Below are positions 62,804 through 64,000 of a stretch of DNA of 64,000 nt, one piece after another. Both the position numbers and the translations under genes were made by a program. Every line of letters begins with the position of its first letter. Positions within the stretch are counted from its first letter, which is position 1. The notes beneath the pieces were generated by a model. That model worked only from the letters and a program-made list of their open reading frames with translations. It did not search any database and was not told the DNA's origin. This DNA comes from Burkholderia sp. Leaf177 (GTDB lineage: Bacteria; Pseudomonadota; Gammaproteobacteria; Burkholderiales; Burkholderiaceae). The stretch covers positions 327,119 through 391,118 of the forward strand of contig NZ_LMPF01000002.1 of NCBI RefSeq assembly GCF_001424345.1, given 5' to 3'.

Positions 62804-63634
62804 TTACTTCGGTTGTTGCTGTTGTTGCTGTTGTTGCTTGAGCTGCTCTTGATGCGCCCGATCCGCGGCGTCCTGGGCGGCACGCTGCTGCTGTTTCGCA
62901 GCAGCTTCCTTCTGCCGGGCCTGAACCTCCGCCTGATGTTCGGCGGCGTCGCGCTGCTTCGCCTCGAATCGCTCAGCCTTTGCGTCACGATCGCGCGCGT
63001 CCTGCACGCCGCGCGCGGCGGCGTCGTCGAGCTTCTTCTGGTAGTCCGCCTGCTTGCGGTCGTAGGCCGCCTGATTCTGAGCGCGCTGCGGCGCTTCCGC
63101 GTTGCGCTGTGCTTCGGAAAGCGCGTTCTGGCGCTGCTTCTCCGCGAATGACTCCGCGCTCGCTTTTTCGGTCGCTGCGCGTTGCGGCGCATCCGCATCG
63201 TACTGCGCGCGCTTGATCGCGGTCTGCTGATCGCGCTGCTGCGCGTGTGCCAGCCGTTGCTCGTCGTCGAGTGCCAGCTGTTCCTTGCGGATTTCCTGGC
63301 TCACGTCGCGCTTGGCCGCGCGCGCGGCATTAAGGCAATGATTGACGAAAAAATTGCTGTAGCAATCGTGCTGCTGGACCGCATAACGATAATTGTTTTC
63401 TTCGCTGCGCACATCAAGCGCTTTCTGACGCGCGCCGAAGCCGTTCGTGTCCGCAGTTGGGTCCGCGGCACTGGCGCCGTTCGCTCCAGCGCTGTCGAGC
63501 GGAGACTCGGTAACCGACGTATTCGGGTTGATCGGCTTCGGCGTCTGCGCCATCGCGCCTTGCACGAAACCCGCGCAAGCAAGCACGACCGAGGCGGCCG
63601 CAAGCGGACGAAACCATCGTGAGAAAAAACGCAC
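62804..63634 (-). CDS. Secreted Ala/Gln-rich coiled-coil protein
   Basis: The 276-residue product from GTG at 63634 has a good signal sequence (RFFSRWFRPLAAASVVLACAGFVQGAMA, cleavage before QTP). A TTG start at 63745 would add 37 residues. The mature part has two Cys (QHDCYSNFFVNHCLNAARAAKRD) and then about 150 residues of charged Ala/Gln/Arg coiled coil, ending in a poly-Gln run. The DCYSNFFVNHC region is the only part that looks folded. Function unknown. Confidence 0.75.
   Translation of the reverse strand: MRFFSRWFRPLAAASVVLACAGFVQGAMAQTPKPINPNTSVTESPLDSAGANGASAADPTADTNGFGARQKALDVRSEENNYRYAVQQHDCYSNFFVNHCLNAARAAKRDVSQEIRKEQLALDDEQRLAHAQQRDQQTAIKRAQYDADAPQRAATEKASAESFAEKQRQNALSEAQRNAEAPQRAQNQAAYDRKQADYQKKLDDAAARGVQDARDRDAKAERFEAKQRDAAEHQAEVQARQKEAAAKQQQRAAQDAADRAHQEQLKQQQQQQQQPK
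62813..62839. repeat. 9-bp microsatellite encoding poly-Gln
   Basis: TTGTTGCTG occurs twice and TTGTTGCTT once in a row. On the minus strand it encodes the final Gln run of the secreted protein. Copy number could vary by strand slippage without frameshift. Confidence 0.88.
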
Positions 63635-63920
63635 GGCATCGCCCGATGCGGTCAGACCGGTCGAGGCGAACGATTCGACTGGATCAGTCGGCAAAATGGA
63701 CGAGAGGCGGGAGGTCGGCAACGTGATAGCCAGCGGGTTGGACAAAGTATGAAATGCAGCTTCTACGATGCCGAAATTCTATCACCGCGCGCCGGAGCCC
63801 TCCGGCATTTATGGCAAAATGCCCCGCTTCACCAACCCGGCAAACGTGTTCGCGCGGATTCAAGTGAAATGCGCGGCATGGAAACGCCCCTGATGAGCCA
63901 GCAGGCAGACGCAGACACCC

Positions 63921-64000
63921 ATGACGGAAACCGTAGCACTCAAGATTGTCCAGCGCATCGCCACCGAGTTGAATGTGCAACCGCGCCAGGTCGCCGCGAC
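63921..64000 (+). CDS. tex: Transcription accessory protein Tex (partial)
   Basis: The visible 26 codons read MTETVALKIVQRIATELNVQPRQVAA, matching the start of Burkholderia Tex, a large RNA-binding S1-domain protein. The gene runs off the right edge. ATG at 63921 has no strong ribosome site. It is divergent from the Gln-rich secreted protein gene. Confidence 0.75.
   Translation, partial: MTETVALKIVQRIATELNVQPRQVAA

Noticed and set aside
1..64000. tRNA, rRNA, riboswitch, IS element or prophage
   Set aside because: No cloverleaf, rRNA motif, transposase, integrase or phage structural gene was recognised by reading. A tRNAscan and Rfam scan would be needed to exclude short RNAs.

Overview
The window looks like a chromosomal segment of a high-GC betaproteobacterium of the family Burkholderiaceae, most likely Paraburkholderia or Caballeronia. 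The evidence is the phaC-phaA-phaB-phaR order, a BktB-type second thiolase, a complete wsp chemosensory cluster, ku-ligD, the divergent rluD/bamD pair and a tex gene at the right edge, together with a strong G/C third-position bias. No tRNA, rRNA, transposase, integrase or CRISPR array was seen. All calls rest on reading the sequence and on family knowledge; no database search was run.

Layout, left to right. (1) 1-7.0 kb: the end of a sugar-acid catabolic operon (TIM-barrel isomerase and 2-keto-3-deoxygluconate-type kinase) behind an 18-bp perfect palindromic operator; a divergent yeiE-like LysR regulator and yeiH-like exporter pair; a GST-fold protein; dkgB; a ClC chloride channel with CBS domains. 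(2) 7.2-14.4 kb: two small proteins, then a TetR regulator divergent from a complete RND efflux operon (adaptor, pump, outer-membrane factor). (3) 14.6-24.5 kb: a secreted protein with repeated DxW motifs, then wspA-B-C-D-E-F-R on the minus strand, a surface-sensing pathway ending in the diguanylate cyclase WspR. (4) 24.5-26.7 kb: an AT-richer island with a gene-free region holding three 38-bp direct repeats, each bounded by inverted DnaA-box-like 9-mers, followed by a hipB-hipA pair. (5) 26.8-30.9 kb: a large AsmA-family protein divergent from fetA-fetB. (6) 30.9-36.4 kb: a light-sensing unit (bphO heme oxygenase, bphP phytochrome kinase, a receiver-only regulator and a REC-PAS-kinase-REC hybrid). 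(7) 36.7-41.5 kb: ku, ligD (bacterial end joining), a small conserved protein and a secreted hypothetical. (8) 41.7-51.5 kb: a quinone-oxidoreductase-like MDR protein, brnT-brnA, a P450, serB, metC, a lipoprotein, bktB, rimO and dusC. (9) 51.8-56.7 kb: the polyhydroxyalkanoate cluster phaC-A-B-R. (10) 57.0-64.0 kb: rluD-pgeF divergent from bamD, a DinG-type helicase, a DUF465 protein, a Gln-rich secreted protein and the start of tex.

Several units are tightly coupled by 4-8 bp start/stop overlaps (wspB/C/D/E, bphO/bphP, fetA/fetB, hipB/hipA, the RND genes, rluD/pgeF). The least explained element is the DnaA-box repeat array at 24720-25021, which sits far from any recognisable dnaA, rep or par gene.
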